Source: Rhizaria sp. SCN 62-66 (taxonomy: Eukaryota; Rhizaria, unplaced). From it: DNA of 64,000 bases. The stretch is from the NCBI GenBank assembly GCA_001724265.1, contig MEDY01000132.1:1-64000 (forward strand), written 5' to 3'. Positions 1 through 10,794 of this stretch are shown piece after piece (positions within the stretch are counted from its first letter, which is position 1; each line of letters opens with the position of its first letter). A program made the translations under genes and the position numbers. The notes beneath the pieces are model-generated. The model saw only the letters and a program-made list of their open reading frames with translations, was not told the origin of the DNA and ran no database searches.

Positions 1-462
1 GCCACCTTTATATACCCGCCCCGAAACGACCGTGGGTGGTGTTTGTCCCAGTGTGAGCCTATGAGACTTGGTATTTTATGCAGAATGTCGGTTGTGACAA
101 TTGTTTGGTGCATTAGAGCCCAGTCACTTGAGTTCTTGTCGGTTCAGCACCCATCTCTACTGCAAATGCATTTCTTGGTTTCTTCTCCTTACCGGCCGTT
201 TCGTCTCACACTCCCGGAATTTTTGATCAAGCATACTGACGTATTCAAATCGTCAGAACATAACATCGATCGATTTCCTTATGTTCTGATATGCAATTTA
301 ACTTATTCTGTTATAGTGACTTACAAATATATTATTGTGTCTCTATCCCGCGTACTTTGCTCTAGTCCATCGAAACCCCAGCCCTCTCTCTCCCTTCGCC
401 TGCTCTGGCCGCTCGCTTCCACCCCACCTTTTTTCCGGCACCCTCCGTACCCGCAACACACG
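1..462 (+). promoter_or_regulatory. upstream region and pyrimidine-rich leader of the EF-hand-like gene
   Basis: This stretch is AT-rich up to about 360, then strongly C/T-rich (roughly 375-460) right up to the ATG at 463. A stop-free reading frame reaches back to 43, but its composition is unlike the GC-rich repetitive protein downstream, so I treat it as non-coding leader. A similar C-rich leader precedes several other genes here (DDX6, the protease-like gene, the 2,902-residue gene, the C2 gene). A role as promoter or 5' UTR is inferred. Confidence 0.4.
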
Positions 463-3033
463 ATGGAAGCCGAGACGGGGCGTACATTCGCCGCCACGCT
501 TCGCTCCACCACCACGATCCCCGCCCTCACAGCCCGCGCCGCGCCGGCCTTGCCCCGCGAAGCCCAGCTTGCCAAGACGACCTCGCTTAACACTCCCATG
601 TTCGCCAGCCACAGCGCTGGCGCCACGCACATGCTCTCCGCGCCTGTTGTTGCTGCGGCGGTGTCGGGCCCGATGCCGGTGCTGAAGCGGCGCGGGAATA
701 TGGGCCGCACCAACCGGTTCACCGACCGTGCCCACTACACGGGACCAGTCACCAACACCACCGCGAACAAAGACGGCCTGGGCGCAAGTACCGGGTTCAA
801 CGCGACTGCGACCGGCCCCGCTGGGTACTACGCTAGCACGGCCGCTGCTTTGTCTCCGTTTGACAACCCTGTGCGTCACACTGGACCCAACGTGCACGCC
901 CATAGTCAGACCTGCAGCGACCGCAATTTCAGTCAGAGCCAGAGCCAGAGCGAGAGCCAGAGCGGCAAAACGAATGCGAACGGCACCGCAAGCGCTCGTG
1001 CGACTGTGAGCAGCGCGGGCGCGAGCGGCGACAGTGACGACTCGCTGCTGCACGCTGCCGTGACCGCCGCTGCCGCAACCGCGACCGCTACTGCAAATTC
1101 CTGCGGCTCTATGGCGGATGCCAAGGGACCGCGGACGCTGCGCCGGATCACCCAGCTGCCGTGGTCCCGCCGCGACCAGCGCCCCGCGTCGCACCTGCAC
1201 TCGCACTACGAAAACAACAACAACAATAGCAACAATAGCAATAACACCGCTCTGAGTAGTAGCTCGTCTTCTGTTGAGAGCCGATACTCAGCCGGTGATC
1301 AGGCAGCTGTGCGCACTGCTCTCGCTGCGCTGTCAAACGACGTCGGCTCGCTTAACACGCGCCACTGGTTCCGTTCGCTGAGTCAAGCCGCGTCGGCCGC
1401 CGCGGACCCCCACAACCAAAGTCAAGCCGCGGCTAATGTTAACGTGAACCCTGGCGGCCAGACGAGCACGTCGCTGCGTCCGAGTGAACTCACTGCCGCT
1501 GTCAAGGCGTGTGGTGTGGAGCTAACCGAGACGCAGAGCAAGCTCTTGCTAGAGATGTTCTTCGGCGGCCGCAAGTCGCACTCTACGAACAATAGCAGCA
1601 AAGCGACGAACAGTAACAGCAAATCCGACACTAACGCTGACGCTTCCACTGCTGCCGCTGCTGCTGCTGATGACAACAGCGCCGTTTCAGGTGACGACAT
1701 CGACTCGACCGTGCGCCCGATCGACTTCCTGCACCTGATTTCGCGCCTCAAAACCGACCGCACCGGCCTGCCCCCCGAGGCCGAGACGTACCCCGCCCGT
1801 ATGCGGCCCTTCCGCGACGCCGCGCTCGTCTCGCGTCCCGCGTGGCCGCGCTTCAGCGCCGAGTCCGCGCTAGATCTCTTGCGCGGACACATGGCGCCGC
1901 GGCGCGCACGGGCCGCGCTGCGGGCGCTGGGCGTCGGCGACCGCGCATCGCCCGGGGACTGGGTGACTGCGGTCAAGGAGCTCAACATTGCGCTTGCAAG
2001 CGAGGAGGAAGAAGCCCGGTTCAAGAGCATGATTGACCCGCAAAACACCGGGAAAGTTGAGTTCACGACGGTGTTTCCGAACGCTTCACCGAGAATCAGC
2101 TCCGGCGACGCGTCATCGGCGAAACTGGACGCTGCGTTTGACGGCAATAATAGTGCTGGCACCGGCGGCGCGTGTGTGCTGGGCGAGGTTGGCGCTTTAC
2201 CACGCAAGCGCCCCGCTGCTGCGCTCTATAACAACGCTAACAGCACTGGCAATAGTCACGCTAATAGCGCCAAGAGTGTGTATACGACGAGTGCGAGTGT
2301 TGTCGGCAGCTCTGCCAGTCACGAAAGCAGTAGCACCAGCAATAGCTTCACCGCTGATGTCCAGGTGAATCAGCTGCCCAACACGCACCTGACCTCGTCA
2401 CAGCAGCACGTGATCCCGCATTTGCTCCAGCGCAACGCCGTGCTGATGTACTCCGGCGAGAACGGAACACGTGGGGTGCCCACGGTCACCTCCGAGTACC
2501 ACACTCGCATCGGCACGAGTTCCCCCCTCAGCGCCCCGGCTCCTCACTATGAACGCACGACGCGTTTCGGTCGCACTGCAGCGGCCCGTGGCGGCAACAC
2601 TGCGCGCACGATCGTGCCGATGCTCGCCCACCCAGAGCGCAAGTGGGCCTGTGCCGAGCCCAGTGTCTCTACCGCTGCGTCTTCGGCTGCATCTGCAACT
2701 GCGACCGCTTCTGCGCCAGCGACTGTGGCGGATGGTCAGTGCTTTGACTCACATTGGAGCCGTGGCGGCGGCGACGGCGCGGCGCGCTTTGAGCCCCGCG
2801 AGAGCGCCATCCGCGGTCTCCAGCAGGCCGACGCCGCCCGCGCCCGCGCCACGCGCGATGCCAAGGCCGAGTTGCGGGCCACGCACGTCGCCGATACGGA
2901 GCGGCGCGCGGGCGAGGCCGGGGCGGAGCGCGCGCAAAGGGAAGAGGAACGCAGGCTGGGGCTTATTGGCGCCAGGACGAGGTATTATGAGAGTCTTACG
3001 GCGAACAGCTCTCATGCGGCCACGCTCGGTTGA
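463..3033 (+). CDS. EF-hand-like protein with C-terminal coiled coil (856 aa)
   Basis: Single-exon gene ending in TGA. I chose the ATG at 463 because the GC-rich coding composition begins there; the frame is open further upstream but looks like leader sequence. The N-terminal half is low complexity (Ser/Asn/Thr/Ala, an SQSQSESQS run). Around 1471-1760 and 1850-2080 there are two stretches that read like paired EF-hand helices: LRPSELTAAVKACGV with LLEMFFGG, and WVTAVKELNIALASEEEE followed by MIDPQNTGKVEFTTVF. The second contains a D-x-x-x-T-G-K-V-x-F arrangement typical of a weak EF-hand loop. The last ~80 residues are Arg/Glu/Ala-rich and probably a coiled coil. Whether it binds calcium is uncertain because the first loop is broken by a low-complexity insert. 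No closer family assignment is possible by eye; a cytoskeletal or ciliary role would be a guess. Confidence 0.6.
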   Translation: MEAETGRTFAATLRSTTTIPALTARAAPALPREAQLAKTTSLNTPMFASHSAGATHMLSAPVVAAAVSGPMPVLKRRGNMGRTNRFTDRAHYTGPVTNTTANKDGLGASTGFNATATGPAGYYASTAAALSPFDNPVRHTGPNVHAHSQTCSDRNFSQSQSQSESQSGKTNANGTASARATVSSAGASGDSDDSLLHAAVTAAAATATATANSCGSMADAKGPRTLRRITQLPWSRRDQRPASHLHSHYENNNNNSNNSNNTALSSSSSSVESRYSAGDQAAVRTALAALSNDVGSLNTRHWFRSLSQAASAAADPHNQSQAAANVNVNPGGQTSTSLRPSELTAAVKACGVELTETQSKLLLEMFFGGRKSHSTNNSSKATNSNSKSDTNADASTAAAAAADDNSAVSGDDIDSTVRPIDFLHLISRLKTDRTGLPPEAETYPARMRPFRDAALVSRPAWPRFSAESALDLLRGHMAPRRARAALRALGVGDRASPGDWVTAVKELNIALASEEEEARFKSMIDPQNTGKVEFTTVFPNASPRISSGDASSAKLDAAFDGNNSAGTGGACVLGEVGALPRKRPAAALYNNANSTGNSHANSAKSVYTTSASVVGSSASHESSSTSNSFTADVQVNQLPNTHLTSSQQHVIPHLLQRNAVLMYSGENGTRGVPTVTSEYHTRIGTSSPLSAPAPHYERTTRFGRTAAARGGNTARTIVPMLAHPERKWACAEPSVSTAASSAASATATASAPATVADGQCFDSHWSRGGGDGAARFEPRESAIRGLQQADAARARATRDAKAELRATHVADTERRAGEAGAERAQREEERRLGLIGARTRYYESLTANSSHAATLG

Positions 3034-4253
3034 GTGGCCGGCAGCGAGAAACAAGATTAGAGCTCTCACTCTACAATGACAGATCTTGCATCTTATTGTT
3101 GTTTTTAAGAACACTTTATCTCTTTTTTATTTTTTTATTTCATGTGTGTGTGTTCGCTTTCACTGTCATTTGGCCGCACTGTGGCGACAGTAAGGGCCAT
3201 GTACTCGTGATTACAATTCGCAATGTTTGTATACGAAACAGGTTCTCATGCGTCAGCTGCACATGACAGACAACAAGTATTTCATAATACATTTGTACGT
3301 ACGTATATGTATATTGAAAATCAATCATGCATCGTTGATACTAAAATCATCACTACCTATCGCACGAGTGACAGTGTCCACGCGATTGGATGTGCCAGAT
3401 CCACCATGACCAGTTCCGAAAAACCCAGCAGTGCACAGATTATGAAGAGGCCTTAGACGTCTACAAAGACGAAAGGATGTCAGTAGACATCGTTCACATT
3501 GATAACACTCCACACCAACGGCAAAAACGAGACAAACACAGCAATACGGACTTCAGCGACAACAAAACTGACAAAACGTAACAACCAGCCATACTCTCAC
3601 CTGTGATGACTTGATCACCAGCCAGGTCACGCACGTGTGATACTCTTGAGTATTTTCTTTTTTGTTTGTTTTTTGTTTTCATTTTTTTATGTCTACCCAA
3701 TACCGATTCAATATATGAATAGGTGCTTATAATTACATGTACATAATGTATATTCCTACATATTAGCATACACCGCCACAGCCACCCGTTGGTTTGTATA
3801 GTTAACTTCAATTAATACAGCGCTCATGATTGAGAAACAAGACTTGTTATATAGCGTGCTAGAGCAACTTTGATGTGCATCTCGCAGTATATGTCGCAAC
3901 TTAGCGGTGTTTTGTTGTGTTCAAGTTGCACTGTGCTCACAGTCACTGCCAGCCAAGCTTTGCTGCGTGCTCGTTGCTGGTAAGGAACAGCTTCAAGTGA
4001 AAGCGTGTGCTCGCATCATGGATACCCGCTACTAGAACTTGAAACAAAAATATTCCACCATTTCAACGTGTATCTGTTATGGATATTAAATTATATTTTC
4101 ACTCACGCGAAACGGTGATGTGACTTTCGACATGTTGAAAACAACGATGATCCCACTCTTGTCACTCGCCACAACAAACCCATTCTGAACTGAGCACCGC
4201 TCTGATATCTCACAATCGCGCTCTGACCATAATGTAACTCTGTTACACAGCTC
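3034..4253. other. intergenic region, AT-rich
   Basis: About 1.2 kb between two + strand genes, holding the 3' end of the EF-hand-like gene and the promoter of the WH2 gene. It is T-rich near 3100-3150 and 3650-3720. A slightly more GC-rich patch at 3370-3480 has short open frames without the codon bias of the real exons. No RNA gene or repeat was recognised. The last bases before the ATG (TTACACAG then CTC) resemble a 3' splice site, so an untranslated upstream exon is possible. Confidence 0.5.
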
Positions 4254-7200
4254 ATGTCCCAACAGGAGACGCGCCGCGCGACGCCGAAAACGGCGCCCGC
4301 GGCCCCCAGCAAGGCAACGCCAGCACCCACCCAGCCTCCGTCCGGCCGCAGCGGCCACGGTCCCGAGCAAGACGACGGTAAGGAAGACCACCGCCGCCAC
4401 CACTCGCCCACGACCGACGTCCCCAAGACCGCGACGGGCCGCGCGACGGAGATCTCGCTCCCGGCCTGCGCGGCCAAGGGCATTCCCGCGGCGGCCGCGG
4501 CGCTGACTCATGATATCCGCCGCACCCCGGACCACTTCTCGAAGCAGCTTGCAAGCGGCCGCAAGGCGCTCAAAAGCGTCAAGCGCAGCAGCCGCGACGA
4601 GGACCGCTGCCGTGACGCGCGTCGCGCCTGTTTTGCTAAGCACGCACGCTACCGGTACGTATATGCGATCGCATTTGTTGAAGTGAAAAGCGATCTGGAG
4701 CGACTTGAAGAAACTTGAACGTGAATGGATATTCACAATAATCAACTTGAAACAGCGTTGACTAGTCGAAGAACCGGATCAAAATGTCTAATCTTTCTTT
4801 ATCGTAATGTTTCACCTTAATTTTAGTCTGCCTGAGACGTCTGAAGTGCTTTTCCGCCGCGGCGCTGACATCCGCCACTGCCCTCGCACTTTCCTCGCCG
4901 CCATCGAGCGCGGCCGCTCCTCTCTGCACAAGTCCCCGCTGTCATCGCTCATGAGCTTCCGCGCCAGCGCTAACCCCAACGCACCGACGTGGGCCGTCCG
5001 CCCTCTTCTCTCGCGTGCGAGTGCAATCTACCCCTCGGCGCTGTCGCTGCTGCCGCCCGCCGAGCGCGCCGCGCTGCGACTGAGGCTCACGCCGCTGGGA
5101 CTCGCACCATGGTTCTCGTCCTACCCGTTTCCCGCTATTGCCGTCACCAAGGGCGGTGCGGGCGGAAAGGCGGGCTCCGCCGCGCGCGTCGAGAAGCTAG
5201 CTCAGGCCGCAGCTGACATCGAGCAAGCTGCGGTAGACACGGCACTGGCGCGTCGCAACGCAATCCAGGAGTACTTAACACAAACGCGCAAGGCCAACCC
5301 TTTCCGCACCACGCAAATTGCCGAGGTGAGTAAGGAGTGCCCTGCGGATATCCGCATCAATTCTCCGGCGTTCCTCAAGGACATCAAGGCCGCCAAGTCC
5401 AAGCTGCGCGCAATTCCCACCACCGCGAATACCAGTAACCGCAATAGCCAGGACTTTACTGCCAGCATCATCCCTTTGCCGAGCTACAAGCCCGCCGCTA
5501 TCGCGCACAACCGCGGCCGCTTCAAGACCGACCTGTGGTTTGCCCGCCGCGACCGCGCAATCCAGACGCTGCGTTGCAACCCCGCCGACCTGCGGCTTAA
5601 CTTAAAGAGCTTTACGACCGCGATTAGCAAGGGCGGCAAGTCGCTCAAGAGCGTCAACGGATCCGTGCTCGACCGGCTTAAGCGTGTCTTCAGCTCCAAG
5701 GAGAAGGAAGCACCCCCGCCTAAGACTACAGCAACGGCAGCGGCGGCGGCGGCTGCGGCGGCGGTGAGCGAGCAGCGCGTGCACTTGCCGTGGCCTATCG
5801 CGGCCTCGCGCTCAAACTTCTGCTACCGCATGCGCCACAGCCACGGCCACGGCGACAAGGACAAGGGCAAGTCCAAGCAAGAGAAGCAGCCGGAGAAGCA
5901 GAACATCGAGCGCGGTCTCGGTGCGCTGCAACTGGGCGCTAACACAAACAATAGCGGCGGCAGTGGCGGGGATAAGAGTAAGAGCAACAAGAAGCACGTC
6001 ACCCGGTAGAGTGATTTGCCCCCCAGTACTTACACCAACAACACTTACACCAATATCAACGCTACCTCCGCTCGCAGCAGCACTGCAACGACTAAGCACC
6101 ACCCGGGCACTTACACGGGCCCAGGTACTTACATGGGTGAGGGCGGGAGCAGCGGCGAAGACTACGACGAGCAGGAGCAGGAGGACGGCGTCCATCCGAC
6201 CGCGCTGGCGGCGACGGCAGCGAGCACGCAGAGTATGCGGCCGGGCGCAAAGCAGCCCAGTGCGGCGACTGCGAGTGCACCTAGTACCCTAAAGCTCGTT
6301 TCGCTGCCGTTGCCACCGCCGTCCCCAGTCGCTGCTTCTGGCAAGACACAGCTACAGCCTCAGCCCCAGTCTCAGCAACAGCAGCAACAGGTGCAGTCGC
6401 AGACTTCGCAGCAGCAACAACAGCAACAGCAGATGCTTCCGCACATCGGTCTGACCGACTGGCAGCAAAGGCGTCTTGACGTCGCAATGCACCCCGGTTC
6501 CGCGCACGTCCACATTGCAGATCGCGCCAACGCCGACGCTATGCTCGCAAGCGGGCGGGGCCGAGGCAAGGCCGCAGCCATCCCGGCAACAGCCGCCGCA
6601 GCCCTCACGGCCACTGCCACTGCCGCTGCCACTGCTGTCGCTGCGACTGCGGCGAGTGCTGCTGTACCTGATGCGCTCCGCAACGTGCCGCCGCGCAATG
6701 TCCTCTCGCCAGACACCACTCTGGCTGACCGTTACGACACCTCCGTCTTCCCTCCTGACGCGCCCTTGGTCGCACTGTGGGTGCCGCGGGTCCTCGATTC
6801 CAGGCCCTTTGACGCGCGCTGGCGGCCTCACGAGTTTGCGCGCGGAATCCAAGCCGCGCGGCTTAACTTGGCGCACGTGCGGCGCAGAGACCGTGGGCTG
6901 GAGAGGTGGGAGGCCGCGCAGAGCGAGCGCTGGAGGGAAATCGAGAAATACGGAGACGTGCACACGAAGAGCAGGCTGCTCCGGCTTGGTTCTGCTGAAT
7001 TAGCGAAGGCGCAGAAGGAGGAGCAGGCAGCAGCCGAGGCCGCGACTGGCAGTGCGGGTACGAAAGCTAAATTCGGCGACATCGGCAGTGACAGTGACAC
7101 TCTGAGCGGCCCAACCAAGCATACGCCTGCTGCTCCTGCTGCTCTTGCGAAGACGCCCGCTGGCTCCGGTGCGACCGCGAATGCGCCAGCTCTTGCGGCC

Positions 7201-10083
7201 GCAGGTGCTCTTGCAGCTGCTAGCAGCCTCGCCGCAACTGGCATCGGCACTGGCGCTGGCGCTGGCTCTACTGCTCCCGCTCGGGACTCGAGTGTAAGTA
7301 CTGGGGAGGCGTCATCTCAGGGTACGCCGTATAGGTTCGACCCACGTATAACGGACCTCGCCGCCTTCGAGCGCGGCTTAACTTCCGTCAAGAAGACCCT
7401 GCACCAAGTCGACAGCAGCAGCGGCGCTGACGACGCCCAGGGTAAGGTTAAGGCTGGGGGTGGCGTTAAGGTTGAGCATGGTGGCGACGATCCGGACAAT
7501 ATCTACCACCACCCTGAGCGGCTGCAACCGCGGTCGGATATCGACCATCTGCGCAGTCACGGCACGCACCTGGGGCCGCACTACCTCATCACCACGCCCA
7601 CGGCGCACGCTGCCACCGCCGCTCTCACTCCCGCAGCCGCGACGCTGCCGTCGCGCCATAGTGATGAGGCGGGGCGGCGCGCTGGTGCCCACGACAGCGC
7701 TAGCGGCAGCAACTTCTGGCGTGCGCAGTATACAGCGGCTGCCATGGCGGCCGCGGCAACCGCAACGCGCGCTATCGCGTATACAGCGCGTCAGCGGCTC
7801 GGCCTGTCGTTCGTACAGGCGCAGCAGCCGCAGAGCATGCGCCACGGCGCCGCTGGTGTTAGTACCCCCTTAGGCGGCGTAAGTACCCCCTTAGGTGGTG
7901 TAAGTACCCCATCAGCCGTGAGTCTGGGCCGCGGCGGCATGAGCGCGCCCGCATTGCGCGAGGCGCTGCGCGAGCAGCGCCAGGAGTACGAGCGGCAGCA
8001 TAGCAAGCCGTTTGTCCCTCGCAGCGCGAGCAAGGCGGGTGAGCCACAGGACGGCGCAGCGACGGCCGGTCCGCCTAGCGCCGTTCGCGGTCAGTCTGAG
8101 TCGCAGTCGATAGCGCAGCTGCAGGCGGAGTCCAAGTCAAAGCAGGCGCAGCCACCGTCGCAGTCGACTGCTGAGCTCGCAAGCGCCCAGAGTCACAGTG
8201 CAGCGCACCACGCGGTGCAGAAGTACCGCCGCGACATCGGCCTGCCGACGACCAACCCGCCCCATAGTAGCAAGGCGGAGGGCCTTCACGTCGCTGCTGC
8301 TGACCGCACCGCCGCCACAGAGCCTGACTACCGCAAGGGATGCTATTTACGAAAGTTTTTCGATAGCAACGAGCTCGTCGGCGCTCTCAAGTACCAGCGC
8401 ACGCGTCTGCGGCACAACAAGACCCGCCCCAGCATCCACTGCGGGTACGTGCTCGGCCGTGTGTGCCGCACACTAGAGGCGCCGGTGTACGCGAGCGCGA
8501 CGAGCGGCCAAGCGCCGGGGCTGCGAAGGGGCGGCAGTCTTAGGGGCGCGGGCTCGGTCGGAAGTCAAGCCGCCACGGGTACCGAGCACGCGGGTACCAC
8601 TGACAGCAGCAGTGGCAACGGTGGTGCGGCTAGCGGCGCGGTGACTGGTTCCCGCGCAATCATCGGCGGCTACCGAGGCGGCAATTACACTAGCGGCAGC
8701 ATTGACAGGCCGCCGTCTGTGACCCGCAAGACCAGCGTCGGTGTCTATGCGACCAACGACACTCATGCGCGCACTTTCAGCGTCCCGAGTCACCCTACCG
8801 CAGCAGCAACAACAACAGCAGCAAACACTGGCGCTGGCGCTGGTGCTGGCCACGCTGGCGCGGGCGCGAGCGCAGGTGACAGCACTGATAGTGGTGCAAG
8901 CGCCGCGTCGGTCGGCGTTCTGCCGGTCACAGTCGCCATGGCGCGCGAGAACGCAAAGCAAGCGTCGCACGCCAGCGCGAGCGGCACGGGCACTGCAGCC
9001 AGCACGGCCGCTGCCAAGGCTGCCGATACGCGCGCTAGTTCCGGTGAAGGGCTTGTGACTGTGCGCGGGGGCTCGAAGCACAGTCCAAGACTTGACGCCA
9101 CGCCGGTGACGTTCGAGCAAGCTGAGGACGACGCGCGACGCCGCTTTTTCGCACACGAGCTCGAGGGCCTCAGCGACGAAGATGGCGCTGCGCCGAGTGC
9201 CGCTGCGCTCGCGAGCAAGGCGCAGACTGTGACCGGATCCAGCGCAGATAAGGCGATGGTGTCGGCGGCGGCGACAACTGCGGCGAGTGCGGCGGGCGCT
9301 AAGACAGCGTCCAAGAACGTAGCGCAAGTGCTAGGCGCGAAGATGTGGGAAGCGCCCACCGTCTCGTCACTGAACAAGACCAAGGCCGCCGCTGGCACGA
9401 CTGCAACCGCTGTCAACATCACACCGACCAGCGCCGGCGGTACTCACACGGCCTCCCCTGCCGCCGCTGCAGCATCTAACCTTAAAAAGCAACAAGGTAA
9501 GGGCAAGAAGCAGCAGCAACACACGCAGGCACAGGCGCAGACGCAATCTCAGGCACAGACGCAGGCGCAGGCTCAGTTGCAGGCGCAGCAAGAGCGGCAG
9601 CGCAAGCAGGAGAGCGACGCTGCGACCGCCGCGTTGCTGCAGCAGGCCAAGGAGCGCGCGTTAACTCAAGAGCGCGAAGAGCAACTGCAGCGCGACCGCG
9701 ACCGCGAGCTCAGTCTGTCCTCCGAGCGCCGCCGCATCAGTCAAGAGCGTGACCGTGAGCAGCAGCAACAGCAGCGTCAGCGCGACCGTGAGCGCGACCG
9801 TGAGCAGGGCGACCGTGAGCGCAGCCGAGGCAGTGTGTCGCGTGACCGTGAGCAGCGCATGTCCATGGCACACATGATCTCTGCATTGGCCAGCGCGCCG
9901 GGCGCCAGCCACGCTCTCGGTGGCCGCAGCAACAACGCCAGCGGTGACCGCGACCGCGATCGTGACCGTGAGAGTGACAGTGAGCAAGCTGTTCCTGGTC
10001 GTGGCGGCGGCGGCGGCAGCAGCGGCGGTGGCGGTGGCAAGGCAAGGGGCAAGGGGAAGGGTAAGGGACACAAGCGCCGGTAA
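4254..10083 (+). CDS. giant tandem WH2-like actin-binding protein, interrupted by an in-frame TAG
   Basis: Exons 4254-4654 and 4827-10083; the phase-2 intron (GTACGT...TTTTAG) joins CG to T as Arg134. Exon 2 runs in one frame to TAA at 10081, except for a TAG at 6007-6009. It is 527 aa to the TAG and 1,885 aa if read through. Four repeats precede the TAG, at about residues 87-110, 147-171, 307-330 and 387-410, of the form D-I/L-R...F-x3-I-x2-G-x2-L-K-x-V; examples are FSKQLASGRKALKSVK and FTTAISKGGKSLKSVN. This fits the WH2 pattern of an amphipathic helix followed by LKKV, which binds the barbed-end groove of actin. Further degenerate copies follow the TAG at 6811-6885, 7336-7415 and 8340-8420, which argues for one protein. 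The C-terminus is a Gln/Arg/Glu coiled coil with an RDRER repeat and a basic Gly/Lys tail. Tandem WH2 proteins (Spire, Cobl types) nucleate or sever actin; that role is inferred. Confidence 0.6.
6007..6009 (+). other. in-frame TAG inside the WH2-repeat gene
   Basis: The frame reads CGG TAG AGT GAT TTG CCC, and continues open for 1,357 more codons. There is no ATG in that frame until 6133, yet the sequence from 6010 to 6133 is already GC-rich and coding-like (TYTNNTYTN). Options are readthrough or UAG as a sense codon, a 21-nt intron (GT at 6006 to AG at 6026, which would keep frame but is far shorter than the other introns), a second gene starting at 6133, or a sequence error. Confidence 0.6.
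7852..7914 (+). repeat. three tandem 21-bp units in the coding sequence
   Basis: Three imperfect 21-bp units centred on GTAAGTACCCC encode VSTPLGG, VSTPLGG and VSTPS. The core belongs to the oligomer dispersed over the window in both orientations (see findings), so here a dispersed DNA motif has become a small tandem array inside an exon. Confidence 0.8.
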
Positions 10084-10794
10084 GTACTTAAGTTTAGCGT
10101 CATCCTGTGTCTTTGCACAGTCTTGCTTGGTCATGTTGTTGTCTACAGGAAAGAATATGTGTGTATTTTCACTGACACAAACAATTATAGAAAGTGATGG
10201 ACAGAAAAAAGAACAGCATTGTTTGAGAATTTACCCAATCAAACATCGTAAGTACCCAGTGTGCACTTCGCACATCCATTGTTACATTGAGAACAAGAGC
10301 AGTCCACGAAAAAAACAAACAAAATGAAAAGAGTAACGTAAAACAAATAGCAAAGTCGCAAAAACAAAAGAGAGAAGTCGAGCGTATCAAGTGATGGATG
10401 AAGAGGTTATGATTCATGACCATGCGAAAGTTGCGGGCGCTAAGTAACGTAACGGCCCGTAACTCTGGTTACACATGCACTCGAGCTAGTGCAACGTAAT
10501 GAGGCAGAATTCAAAAGATGACAGAGGAGTACGCCCATCGAGTTGGTTAAAAAAAAAGAAGACATACGAATACAAAACAAAGCAAGAACAAACAGAAAAT
10601 GCACCACTGATTTTGAATAGTCTCGACGTGAATCAATCTATAAAGTCACATTGATGAACTGCGTTACGCATCACTCAAGCACAGGAAACAAACACAAAAC
10701 ACCGTAGATTTAGTATCGAGCAGCATTTACAAACGCCTTCAGTTAGCGAGCATCAACGCACTGGACTGACACGTATTGCTGAATATAGCAGTGT
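10084..10794. other. convergent intergenic region
   Basis: AT-rich 0.7 kb between the 3' ends of the WH2 gene (+) and the giant kinase-like gene (-). It holds A-rich stretches near 10300-10390 and 10545-10620. I see no gene, RNA or repeat. Confidence 0.5.

Noticed and set aside
343-1206. Long antisense frames over the EF-hand gene and many others over the GC-rich genes
   Set aside because: GC-rich triplet repeats open several frames at once; these encode Arg/Ala/Pro-rich shadows with no domains.
6006-6026. A 21-nt intron removing the TAG in the WH2 gene
   Set aside because: Kept only as an alternative: five times shorter than the shortest other intron, and it cannot explain the second TAG at 37869.
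7860-7914. GTAAGTACC repeats as 5' splice sites
   Set aside because: They lie in open exon with no matching acceptor that preserves frame, and real introns here begin GTACGY.
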